From Eupeodes corollae (Eukaryota > Arthropoda > Insecta > Diptera > Syrphidae): 64,000 nucleotides of DNA. The DNA is taken from positions 24,873,946 through 24,937,945 of the forward strand of contig NC_079148.1 of NCBI RefSeq assembly GCF_945859685.1. Reading direction: 5' to 3'. Shown one piece after another: positions 1-10,539 of this stretch. Position 1 is the first letter of the stretch; the number at the start of each line of letters is the position of its first letter. Under the pieces are notes generated by a model. That model saw nothing but the letters and a program-made list of their open reading frames with translations. It had not been told where the DNA came from and made no database searches. The translations under genes and the position numbers were made by a program.

Positions 1-2719
1 ATAAAATCGCGAGCAAATTACCGAATTTGCTAGTCATTTCTGGAAGAGCGCCATTAAGAAAACATTATTAACCATATTGACGCCAATCCACGCCTTGTCG
101 GTTTATTTATACCACATCCAACTAACCAAAGCAACTTTTTATGATTACATAAGATTTAATTAAAAAAAAAATATTTTCATAACAATTAATAAATTTAACT
201 TAATTAAACTTGAATCTGCAATAATTGAAAGCGAAACTTGAAATCAGTCCTATATTTATATACATGTTGGTTTATTTATATACTTTTGTTTTTGTAGACC
301 GGCTTAAATGAATCTAATAAAATTCTTCTCACATCTAGTTAGTCGTGCATTAAAATAAATATAGTATTTAAGTGGTACTAGACTGTTTTAATTTGATACA
401 TACATAACATTCGTTTCGAAGTGCCGTGTGCATTTCTATTAAGTATGAGAAGGTAAGGTTTTAGTCATGTCTACCTACTCTGATCTTGAAATTACTGAAC
501 TTAAAAATAATATACTTTGCTGCTTCATCACCATAACACAAATCACAAATACTTTATCGTCTTATAATATGGCAATTTAGAATATTTTATAAAAAGTTAA
601 TTTAGAAAATTTTCCAAGCAGAAAAACCTTAAATTCTTGTTTTCTATATAGTATTTCTCATCAAAACAAAGTAACTTTAGACGACTCATACCTAAGTTAA
701 GTCACTCGAGTGTGGAGTGTATAAATGGTTAATAACCATTCCTAGGTCGTTGTTACCATTTTTAAACTAGTATTTTTTCAAATGACTCACTCAAATTATT
801 TCTCCAGATGATAACTTAAGTTTATTTTAAAATGCCCGTATAACAGTACACAGTAGTTTAAAGTAGGTATAGAAATTAACGTAGCTTACGAATTTGAACT
901 TAAAATGACATCAGACATGACATGAGATTGATTATTTCGTCAACTTTTTAACTGCCACTAAGAAGTGAGATCTTCTTCACATTAAAAAAAACTCCCTCTC
1001 CCGCCCGTACATTGATAGAGACAACACTTAATTTATAGTCTGGCGAAAAAAGTTTAGAAATTTATATGAAAACATTCTTTTTAAACAAATTCGGACTTTC
1101 GAGTCATCTAAATTCTCTTCTGAAGATTCAAATAAGGCTACGCAGCTTAGATAGGCAATCAAAATTATTAAGCTTCTATAAATGCTTTCCTTCATTTACT
1201 GAAGAATTAAGTTCTTCTTTTTAAAGTGAACGTCGCAAATTAATAGAATATGTATGGAATACCTTAAGGGTCCGTTCTTACTACGATTTTGGTTAAGAAT
1301 AAGAAGGTTAGAAGAAATGACCTGTTATGTTGATGGCAACTTTATTTACCAAACTATATATCCACACTTTAACCATCTTTATTTTAAATCCGAATGTTTT
1401 CGTTGCTTGGTCAGACTTGTTGGCATTTTTTCATCATGAGAATGCCAAGTGGGTATAATTCTGTCTGAATGACAAACCTGGGTGTTTAGTCTAAACTTGG
1501 AACTTTTTTTTTTAACTCAAATTAAAAAAACAAGAACATAACAAAAATCTGTGCTATCTGTAGGAGGATATATGGAGTATTTGTGAATTTGTATTTATGC
1601 TGAATTGTTTTATGATGGTGGGTTGAAAATGTTGTCATTGAAGACTTAAGGGTATACCTACACGAAAAAGACTTTTTTAAATAATTTTACGCACAATGCG
1701 TACTCGTACCTACTCTAATTTTAAAAAATTGAGGTCAATAGAATTCTGATTCAATTCTCTAAGATTCCGTTTATGGAATTGAATAACGCCTATACGACGA
1801 CCGCTGAGGCAGTACGGTCGGTGCTGGTGATTTGTTTGTGGATAAAGTTTCTTTAGACATAATCATTCATTAATTAGTTATTTAAATGTGGCACATAGTC
1901 TTAACCTGATTTTAGGTTGACAAGTAGTTGACTATTTTTTTATAGCTTAAATCCAATTAGATCCCACTCTAATTGCAGATTTATCTTTTTTAAGACTGTG
2001 ATTTATTGTCAGTTGGTTTTTCCTGAAGTTTTGCTTTCTCATATTTTTGAAGGTGGGAAGAAAAATAATTGAAGATGATTCAAAGGAACTTAATACAGAA
2101 AATGTTAAACTTTCGTATTATTATGTTTATAAATTACAACGTTATTGTATGTTTTTGAAACTATTTGTATAAACACTTAGTAAATGTTTTCCCACAAATA
2201 GGTATATTAAATTAATTGGGCTGAATCACCCAGCATTTAACTATTAAAGTCCATTTATTTATAAACAATAGTATTAAATTAATCGTTGTGAGCTACTTAT
2301 AACCACAAAGGCACGTTTAATATGATAAAAGTTTGTATTCTCTTATTAATTGTTTATAAACGTTTTAAATAGATCTTTTTAAAGTTTTAAACATATCGTG
2401 TTTTTTTTTGACTACATGTGAATCAGAATTGTTTTAATTTTTGAGGTCAGCAATTTAATATTTGGTCAAAGGGTTATTCCATCGTTTCGCCGGATGCTAT
2501 CATTTCTACAAATGGATGCTAGTTTTATTTTTCTGTTGACATCTATGAAGCAACTGCATGCTTGAGATTGACAGTCTGTTAACGATATAAGGCCACGTTT
2601 ACAGTGAACGTTTAAATCAGTTGTGAAATTTCATATATTTATAACTTATAACTAAGGATTTTGTAATAAGAGGTTTCATTTTGTACAGTGTGCGATATTT
2701 GGGAAAGCTCTCACTTTTA
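1..2719. other. AT-rich non-coding stretch
   Basis: No convincing coding exon on either strand. The short ORFs here (for example 1254-1439) have no recognisable domain and no good splice sites. Because the LIM gene at 3561 lacks its 5' exons, part of this stretch may be its intron, but I could not find the missing LIM half-domain here. Confidence 0.5.
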
Positions 2720-2880
2720 AAGACTTTATATTTTGACATTTGGCAAATGAAAACAACACAAGAGACTTCATTTGCAGTCAACTGCATTCAGTTGAATTAA
2801 AAACATGAATAGCTGTCATTTTGACATCAGTAGACTTGATAGTAAGGGAAATTTTCTTGACTTTACTGAACATCAATCAG
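2720..2880. repeat. MITE-A fragment
   Basis: Contains the phrase agagacttcatttgcagtca and, further on, agctgtcatttt. Both also occur in the complete MITE-A at 7613-8122. No terminal inverted repeat remains, so this is an old internal fragment. Confidence 0.55.
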
Positions 2881-2948
2881 ATACTAAAAGCTTCGGTCAA
2901 GTTATTGATGCAACAAAAATTGATGCCATATATAGTGTTGACGAAAAC

Positions 2949-2987
2949 TCAGGAGTGGAAACAGCTTAGGTGATTGTTGATATAATG
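2949..2987 (+). repeat. MITE-B terminal fragment
   Basis: A degenerate copy of the MITE-B end (aggagtggaaacagcttagg, then tgattgttga) that ends abruptly where a mariner-like fragment begins at 2987. It is the same terminus seen at 4491 and, reversed, at 5579. Confidence 0.5.
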
Positions 2988-3225
2988 GGTGTTTTTTTTA
3001 GACGTGTAGTTTTCAAGATGAATCAAAACTAACATAATTTAATGTTGTGGTCAAGAACTTGGCTTTGTTAAAAAGATAAGAGTTTGCCATTATGTTTTTC
3101 GACCACATTTTGCAACAAGTGAGGTCGTTTTTCAGCAAAAACACGCCAAATATTCTCTTTCGAAGTGTCAATCATCTCGGACTTATTTGCGTATACAGTC
3201 GTCAAAAAGGCCAACTTCGAAAAAA
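2987..3225 (-). pseudogene. Mariner-like transposase, C-terminal remnant
   Basis: On the minus strand one frame reads VYANKSEMIDTSKENIWRVF, then RPHLLQNVVEKHNGKL. This is the ending typical of an insect mariner-type transposase (consensus of the type VYANKPETIDALKENI...IRPHLLQ.VVENW). The plus-strand start gggtgttttttttagacgtg matches the end of the related fragment at 40957, so it is probably the element's terminal repeat. Everything upstream of this C-terminal piece is missing, and stops follow immediately. It is a dead fragment. Confidence 0.7.
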
Positions 3226-3560
3226 GTACTGTGAATTTGAAAACCACACTTCAAGAAAACACCCTTTACAATTTGTTGTTGTTTTGCAACTTTTCTCTAC
3301 AAACATGATGGAGATAGCTAACGTCAAAGCGAATATCAATTTATCAAACGATCTTTTTCCGAATTAAGAATAGACAAATTTAATGAAAAGGACAAGGGTT
3401 GGCAGAACGTAGCCATGTTGGCCAATGGATATGGGTTTTATTTGTGTTTTAAAATACCATTTTTCTTAACATCAAAATGTAAAGTCATTTAAGAAAAGCT
3501 ATTTACAAATTAAGAATATTGCATCTCTATTATAATCAAATCTTTCTCCTATTTTTTCAG
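3226..3560. other. Intron of the LIM gene (3' part)
   Basis: AT-rich sequence ending in a pyrimidine-rich tract and the acceptor cctattttttcag at 3548-3560. The exon carrying the first half of the interrupted LIM domain was not found between 1 and 3560. Confidence 0.5.
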
Positions 3561-3941
3561 AAAACAATTAAAGCCCTCGGCAACACATGGCACGAAGAAT
3601 GCTTTGTTTGCAATGGTCCATGCAAAAATAGTCTTGTAGGCACATCATTTTATGAACGTGATGGCAGAGCCTATTGCAAATCCGACTACGAACAACTTTT
3701 TGCAGCCAAATGTGCTGGTTGTTCAAAATCAATTATCGATAATGCGATAATTGCTTTGAATGTTAAATGGCATAAGGATTGTTTCAAATGCATGGTAATT
3801 TAATAATTTTCGTATATTGAACATAATTTATTTATTTATTTTTAATTTTTGTTCTTTTTATAGAAATGTGAAAACCCGATCTCTGCAAGCACTTTTGCTG
3901 TTGAAGACAATAAACCCGTTTGCACATCGTGCTCAGCTTAA
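3561..3941 (+). CDS. LIM-domain protein, paxillin/leupaxin-like (last two exons, 5' partial)
   Basis: Two exons are visible: 3561-3794 (78 codons, acceptor ttttttcag, donor ATG|GTAATT) and 3864-3941 (25 codons plus TAA, acceptor tttttatag). Both junctions are phase 0. The visible 103 residues hold the second half of one LIM domain (WHEECFVCNGPC...AYCKSD) and a complete C-terminal LIM domain (CAGC...WHKDCFKCMKC...VCTSC). LIM domains bind two zinc ions and act as protein-protein adaptors, often at adhesion sites. The sequence closely resembles the small paxillin-type LIM proteins of Drosophila (the CG31624/CG31988 type, from memory), which consist only of LIM domains. One oddity is CNGPC, with three residues between the cysteines where two are usual; I believe the fly relatives share this. 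The 5' exons lie upstream, possibly outside the window. The family call is secure, the ortholog call less so. Confidence 0.85.
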
Positions 3942-4397
3942 AATCAATTATGAAATACATTCCAAAGAACTTTATATTCAACAACAATTTTATTATGCGA
4001 ACAAACTAATATTTTTTTGTTTTGTTATTTTTTTTTGTTTCTTTTTATAATAATGCATTTCACTATCGAAAATCTTGTTTCAAAATTTATTCAGTTATAA
4101 GTTTTGCTTTTATTAATTTCTTATTATTTTGAGAAATTTATTGTATAAAAGAACTAACCATTCCATTAAATATTCGAATTATATTATTATTATGAGTATA
4201 AAAACTATTTAATTGCTTAAAAAAATGTTGTTATATGCTTTTGCACTTAATTTTCAAACTTATATGATGTGTAAAACACTATTGCACCGCAACTTTGAAA
4301 TTGAAATCTTTTTTGTTTAACTATTCCGATTGTATTCAAAAACAACAACACAAAAAAAAACAAATAGCTCTGTAATTATTTTTAAAATATATTCATA

Positions 4398-4403
4398 AAT
4401 AAA
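4398..4403 (+). terminator. Candidate poly(A) signal of the LIM gene
   Basis: AATAAA about 460 bp after the LIM stop codon, in very AT-rich 3' sequence. Earlier near-matches exist, so the actual 3' end is uncertain. Confidence 0.4.
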
Positions 4404-4490
4404 AACATATATTTATATGGCAAAAACAATATGCTTTTCTTAGAAATAGAAAATGATTTGATTTATATCAATTTGTATAGTTAAAATAGT

Positions 4491-4985
4491 CAGGGGTGGA
4501 ATCGGCTAAGGTGATTGTTGACTATCAATTATTTGATAGTCAAATTGACTATCATTTTCATTCCGTCTGTGTAAGATGATTCAACTGAATTCAATTCGAT
4601 TGAACAATTTCAGATTCAAATTGTCAAAATTCGTTGTTGCCTTGGTGAAATTTTAAATTGATTATTATAAAATATCTAAATATAAGTTTCAAATTGGCTG
4701 ATTTTGAATAAAATTCTTACTTTTCTTGCTTTTTTCGAATGTCGTAAGCTTTGTCGGTCACAGGAATGTGTTTTTTAAAAGGAACAAAGTGAACTAAGAA
4801 AATTTTCCAGTCGTTTCTGTAAGCGTCTGGTAGCTCTATTCGGAATAAACAAATTTGTTTGAAAACGACTATCACATTTTTTTGTGATAGCTTTTTAGGT
4901 ATCAATTTGACTATCACCTTATGTAGATCAAATTCGATCATTTTGATTATCATTTATCAACAATCACCTTAGCCGATTCCACCCC
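4491..4985 (+). mobile_element. MITE-B copy 1
   Basis: About 490 bp bounded by inverted repeats: GGGGTGGAATCGGCTAAGG at the left and the complementary CCTTAGCCGATTCCACCCC at the right, extending inward through tgattgttga/tcaacaatca. Short palindromes such as gatagtcaaattgactatc lie just inside both ends. A 78-codon minus-strand ORF (4717-4953) is open here but broken in copy 2. I could not define a target-site duplication. Confidence 0.85.
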
Positions 4986-5090
4986 AGGTCACTTAGTTTA
5001 AGTCAATCAAACATTATTAAGCTAAGTTAGTTAAAGATACAATTGTGTATTCTTGAGCTGATTCTTAAAGAGCCAGAATTAGTGACGCAA

Positions 5091-5579
5091 GGGTGAAATC
5101 GGCTAAGGTGATTGTCGATAAATGACAATCAAAATGATCGAATTTGATCTACATATGGTGATAGTCAAATTGATATAAAGCTATCACAAAAAAATGTGAT
5201 AGTCGTTTTCAAACAAATTTGTTTATTCTGAATAGAGCTACCAGACGCTTACACAACGACTGGAAAATTGTCTTAGTTCACTTTGTTTCTTTTAAAAAAA
5301 CACATTCCTGTGAATGACAAAGCTTGTGACATTCGAAAAAAAGCAAGAAAAGTAAGAATTTTATTCAAAATCAGCCAATTTGAAACTTTTACTTAGATAT
5401 TTTATAAGAATCAATTTAAAATTTCCCCAAGGCAACAACGAATTTTGACAATTTGAATCTGAAATTGTTCAATCGAATTGAATTGAGTTGAATCATCTTA
5501 CACAGACGGAATGAAAATGATAGTCAATTTGACTATCAAAAAATTGATAGTCAACAATCACCTTAGCCGATTCCAACCC
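5091..5579 (-). mobile_element. MITE-B copy 2, inverted
   Basis: A near full-length reverse-complement copy of 4491-4985, alignable by eye over its whole length with small indels. The termini are gggtgaaatcggctaagg and ccttagccgattccaaccc. The 78-codon ORF of copy 1 is stopped here after 18 codons. With copy 1 it forms a potential stem of about 0.5 kb with a ~100-nt loop. Confidence 0.85.
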
Positions 5580-5981
5580 AGCATTTCTTTTTAGTTTTAA
5601 GAAATTGTAAAATTTTATATCTTAACCCTTCACTTCCTAATGGTTTCGCTGTGGAACAACTAAATTAATACTTTTCTGAAAACCAAATCCGTCAAAAATA
5701 TAATTGACACCTTCGGTAACAAAGGCTAATATTTCAAAATGCTTCAAAACATTTTAGACAGCCATTTTTTAGTCTTAACTTCTAATACTCGACGAAAAAA
5801 CACAGATCCACTTAAAAATTGTAACCGTAACTTTTCACTTTAAGTTGGCCACTGCGTGGATTAGAAAAACCGACTTACAAACTATGCCATTATTTTAAAT
5901 TTAGCTTTTTATTAATTTTCAGTATTTGTATGAAGCGGTTTGAGAATAATAATTCGAACATTTGTAATATGCAAAACTGCA
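5580..5981. other. 3' region downstream of the 748-residue protein gene
   Basis: AT-rich. The only signal I see is the minus-strand AATAAA at 5908-5913. Confidence 0.5.
5908..5913 (-). terminator. Poly(A) signal of the eight-exon gene
   Basis: AATAAA on the minus strand, about 70 bp after the stop codon at 5982. It supports ending the CDS at that stop rather than using the weak possible donor AAAG|GTAATG that overlaps it. Confidence 0.55.
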
Positions 5982-8900
5982 TTACCTTTCAATAAGATCA
6001 AAACATTTTTCAAAACTCACCGAAGAATTTATTATCGAATTTAAATTTGAAACAATTGGTCCGAACATTTGATGAACTTCATCTTTTGTTATATCCTGCA
6101 AAGTTTCAATCACAGCTTTCGCTAAGTCGCTATCAGGTTCTTCAGCTATGACATCATTAATAAGTTGCTTGAAATGTATAAACAATTAAATAAAGGCTAA
6201 ACATTGAAATACACGTTTTTTTTTACCACACTATCGACCTGATTATCTTTTCGGACTTGAGTTTCAAGAAGATCCTCGCAAGGCATTGGAACTACTGGGT
6301 CAACGATATATTTAGGAATCAGCTTCTTTATTTTCTTATTTTTCACGCTAGGTCTTTGACTATTCGGTATTTTGGCAGTTTTATTTTGTGGGGTCTTTGT
6401 AGGCTTTTTTGGGACAAGTTTTGGTTCATACATATTGAGGTTATTCAAATTCATTGTTAAGTCCCATTTTGACGAAGTCTGGAAAATAACATACGAAATT
6501 AATTGCTGAGAGCTATAAAATAAAGCTTGTACCTTGGGTAATTTATATCGACTTTTACGATCAGATTGCAGTGCCATTTCACTATGGTAAATCTTTTTCC
6601 TTTCAGCCATTTCAAAGACGAATCCTAAAAACATTACACAACGAGAAATCAGGTCTTGAATAAGAATATCTCGTTTGTCGAATATTCGTTTCTCCAAACA
6701 TATGTTTGTTGTGTCTTTAATCAAATTCAAGAGTGTATCGAGTTTTTTCGGAAAACAATCTGTATAAAAATGACGAAGCTGTTTCTGATAACATTGAATG
6801 GCTTGACATAGCAATCCATAAATTCCACATACTTTAATACATGGCTCATTTGTCAAAGCACTGCAAAATTCTTCTTTTGGTGATAATCGCAAATTATCAA
6901 TCTAAGGTGAAAACATACATTAATACAAAATTAGGATAAATTAAAGTTAAGTTATTTTAAACTTACCATTTTTCCAAGAGGAAATAAATAATTTCTGGAA
7001 AAACGAACCGAGAATTCTAAAGCATTTCTTTCTCGAAGTTTTTGCTCAACGTCACCATCGGGTAATGAAATTTCAACTAGACTTATTCTAATAAAATATA
7101 ACAAACTATACGTTAGTTTTATGATTGGGTTTTTGAAGATACTTACCTTAGTGAATCTAGATTTTTAATAATATTATCTTGAATTGATGTCATTTTAGAG
7201 AAAATTCTTAATTTTTCTTTCTTCAGATCATCGATTGAAACATTTGATCTTACTCCTTCTGAAACCATTGTTGTTGTTCTATTTGCAGAAAGTGGTTTTT
7301 TGTCTTTGTTTGGTTGTTTAGAAGATCTTTTTACAAATGGTTTTGGTGTGGTGGGAGCTGAAGACTTAGTTGATCTGAAGGATGAGGCTTTCCTAGACTC
7401 AGGATCAATTTTTTGAACTTGTTCTTTTGACTTAGTTGAAGAAATCGTATTTAAATAAGTAAAAGTTAGTTAAGTTAGATTTTCATAGAGCTAATATAAA
7501 TATTAAAGTTGAAAAAAATGTAATCAAAACGGAAGAACTGCTGAAATCGTTTTAAAGTTCGAAATTTGTATACCCTCTCGAAATTATGACAATTGTTGTC
7601 AAAATATAATAATGGGCAGGTTCAGGCAACATAAGAGACTTCATTTGCAGTCAACTTCATTCTTTTTAGATTTTGACCAAGGCAACTAGTTAGTTTTTCA
7701 AGTGTCGTGAATTTTAAATTCAGAACTTTACTTCGCAAAGACGCAAATCTTTACTCTAAGTTTATATTAAAAAAAAAGTACCAAACACTGCTCAAGCAAG
7801 CTACAAGTCCATAACGATTTGTATTTTGTATTGTAAAGAAATATTAATTTTTTTTTCCAAATTGACAAGGAACCCTTTTACAGAAAGCATTAAATGAAGA
7901 TGTGCAGAAAATAAATAAATCATAGAGTAATAAAGTTCAACTTTCAGTTAAATGGAAAAACATGAGCAACTGTCATTTTAATAGAAGTAGACTTGACTTG
8001 AAAGTGAGGTAGATTTTTCTGGGCTAACTTTCCAGTCAACTTTCCATTAAAGTTGCCTTAATTGGAAGGTTCTTTTTTGACAGCTGGCCAATCAAGTCCC
8101 TTATGTCGTCTGAACCTGCCCAGTAACTCACTTCAATTGACTTCGAATTTAAAAGTAAATAAGGATCAAAGTTTAATGACATTTTCCTATATATTAATAT
8201 TTTGGTTAATACTTCGCTATTGAAAATTTATATACATTTAAAACTCATAATTTTGACTCCTCTTTTTATAACATGTAGTCCATTAAATTCAGAACTTGTT
8301 TCCTTTTTTATATTTTGTATTTATATTTCCCATGTGTCAATTGTGTCAAACTATAAATTTATAGTTCAGAAATTAAGCCTTTTAAAACTATATTTATTAC
8401 GGAATTGAGGAACTTTTCATTTATAATTTTACATTTTTTTATTTTCCTGTCTTAACATTCTTAATCTTTAAAACTCTTATCAATATAAAACTATTGATAT
8501 TAATTAATTATTAGTTTATAGTTCAAAATTACAATTGGGACAATTATTTTGTATTCGAACTGAACTAAAAACATATCCCTTACCTCTCTCTTAGTTATCA
8601 AACTTTTGGTAGAATTATCATCGTCAGAGGCTTCCTTTCCTAAATTGATGGAATCTTGAATTGTTTTATTTTCTTCCTCATCTTCTTGATTTGAGTATTC
8701 ACTAAATTCACTCACCTCTTCGCTTTCTAAGTCTTGATAATGTTTTTTTGGTAAATGAAATGGAATCTATTTGTTAAAATACCAAAATTATTTTCTTACC
8801 ATAGTAAAAATAAAAATGGTCCTTAAAAACTTACCATTTGATCAAAAACACGCTCCATTTCTAAATGTTCAGATTCATTTAAACTGGACTCTATGTCCAG

Positions 8901-9755
8901 TGAAATTTGACTTTCTGGAGGGGATTCCTCATCCACAGCGCTCTCCTCATTTTCATCAAGTTTAATATCAGATTTTTCATTACGTATCACAAAATCATTA
9001 CTCATTCCACTTTCAAATGAAAGTGAATGAAGATAATGATTCTTCCTGATGCTTTTGTTTTTTTCGAGCTTTGTGGTATTTCTTTCCAGTGACGTAGTCC
9101 TTACATGATCCTTATGATCTGAATACTCTTCAGAATCTGATGATTCGTCGGCATTACATAATTTAACCTGAATTGGAATTTCAAACAAACTTGCTACAGA
9201 TTTTTGAATTGGTTTAATTTCAACCCATTGTGGATGAAGATGAGGAAAGACTTCCTTATATATTTGAGGAAGTTTTTCATCTGGCTTTTGTGTTTTCTTA
9301 AACTCTTTCGGAGGTATAAAATGTTTTGGTGACCTTACTGATCCAGAAAACTTGGGCAAGTTATCATCATTTGATTGTGAGATCATCTCTTCAATGTCTT
9401 TATCACTCATTATTTTGACAACAGTTTCTTGGGGTTTGGAGCTGCCAATTTGAGTTTCGATAGTTGTTGTTGGCATTTGTATAACCCTCGATTTGTTACT
9501 ATTCGCAAATTGACTAAGAAGTTTTAATTCTTTCTTTTTTTCACGATCCATTCTCACACGATTGATCACCCTTTCCAGATGGTCTGAACAATTGTACTAA
9601 CAAAAAGAATCCAATTATATTTCTCAGTTTAAAAACACAATTTTAAGAATTTCGAAGCAACGTACCTTGAATTCATAGTTTCTTGTTGTGGTCCTTAATT
9701 TTGGGTCATCTGACCAGCTGTGTCCATAAAATTGTTTGCTATTGAAGCCATCCAT
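5982..9755 (-). CDS. Uncharacterised 748-residue protein, eight exons
   Basis: I do not recognise this protein. Exons on the minus strand are 9755-9666, 9596-8835, 8766-8584, 7430-7147, 7087-6967, 6901-6533, 6478-6227 and 6167-5982. All introns are GT-AG and the reading frame stays open through all eight exons (2247 nt). The start is ATG at 9755 (MDGFNSKQFYGHSW). The N-terminal ~370 residues are charged, Ser/Glu-rich and low in complexity, with an early Lys/Arg-rich helix (MDREKKKELKLL) and acidic runs (NQEDEEENK). A central part is Ser/Lys-rich. Residues ~440-630 look folded and helical, with several cysteines (PCIKVCGIYGLLCQAIQC, RCVMFLGFVFEMAERKK). A Lys-rich linker follows, then a helical C-terminus (DVIAEEPDSDLAKAVIETL). 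No signal peptide or membrane segment is seen. Such composition fits a scaffold or cytoskeletal/centrosomal protein, but that is a guess. Intron 3 holds a complete MITE. The exon model is strong; function is unknown. Confidence 0.82.
7613..8122. mobile_element. MITE-A, complete copy in intron 3 of the eight-exon gene
   Basis: About 510 bp with terminal inverted repeats TGGGCAGGTTCAGGCAACAT and ATGTCGTCTGAACCTGCCCA. It is non-coding. Internal phrases (cattaaagttgccttaattg, agctgtcattttaatagaag) recur at 2720, 15510 and 18426, defining the family. The flanks show no clear target-site duplication. Confidence 0.8.
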
Positions 9756-9759
9756 TTTT

Positions 9760-10535
9760 GTTTTATTTTAAAATTATTACAAAATATAAATCATTTAAAT
9801 CACAAAACAATTTAAATTGAAGTTTAACTTCAACAAATACATTATGTAAATATGAACGTTTTTGTTTTTGTTTCTTTTTTTTTTGAATTTTGATTTTGAT
9901 TCTCTTTTAGTTTTACTTTTAATCAAGTAGTTTATTTTGTAAGGAATTCAAGAAAAACTACAGGCGCACATGCCATGTGTGCAGCCCGTATAATAATGGA
10001 CAAAGAAAAGTATAGGTTTATATCCTGGACTTCCTACATTTGTTATATGCCATGGAGTGCACGTGGGTCACTCAGGTGTATCGATTTGTTTAGTGTTTCC
10101 CTTAAGGAAGGGTTGTTTTGTTCCCTTTAAACACGTTGTACATTGTACATAGCAAAACTATAGTAAGTTTAGTGACCACTAGGTGGAAATTAGTTTCTGT
10201 TAGCTATACATAATTATTTTTTTTCGACCGACGGGGTATGTCAGACAATTGCATGACAGGTAATAATGCTTTTTCCAATAAGTTTTTCCTTTTGATAACA
10301 AAAACGAGAAATCAATGGATGTTTATTTAATTTCGTTGCTGTCAAAAGTTAAAAGATGACAAAATAGTGGTATTTTTGCAATGAAACGTTTTCTTAAAAA
10401 AACTATATCCATATGTATTTAAAAACATGATAAGTACTATTAGGAAGTACTGAGACAAATTTCGATCAACAATTAATTAAATTGACATTCTTATATATGT
10501 TTTTTTTTTTAATAATAAACGTAAAGTCAAAGGAA
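9760..10535. other. Intergenic, no gene seen
   Basis: Upstream region of the eight-exon gene, AT-rich up to about 9950, then a more balanced stretch (9950-10260) of unknown origin. No TATA box convinced me. Confidence 0.4.
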
Positions 10536-10539
10536 TATT

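Noticed and set aside
3092..3367. 91-codon plus-strand ORF just before the LIM exons
   Set aside because: Antisense to the mariner-like transposase remnant; no LIM cysteines and no splice fit.
3817..4050. Plus ORF overlapping the last LIM exon
   Set aside because: It runs in another frame across the real exon 3864-3941, which continues the LIM domain in phase.
5982..5990. Possible donor site AAAG|GTAATG extending the eight-exon gene
   Set aside because: The frame meets a stop at once and a poly(A) signal follows 70 bp later. No further exon was found before the MITE pair, so the CDS was ended here.
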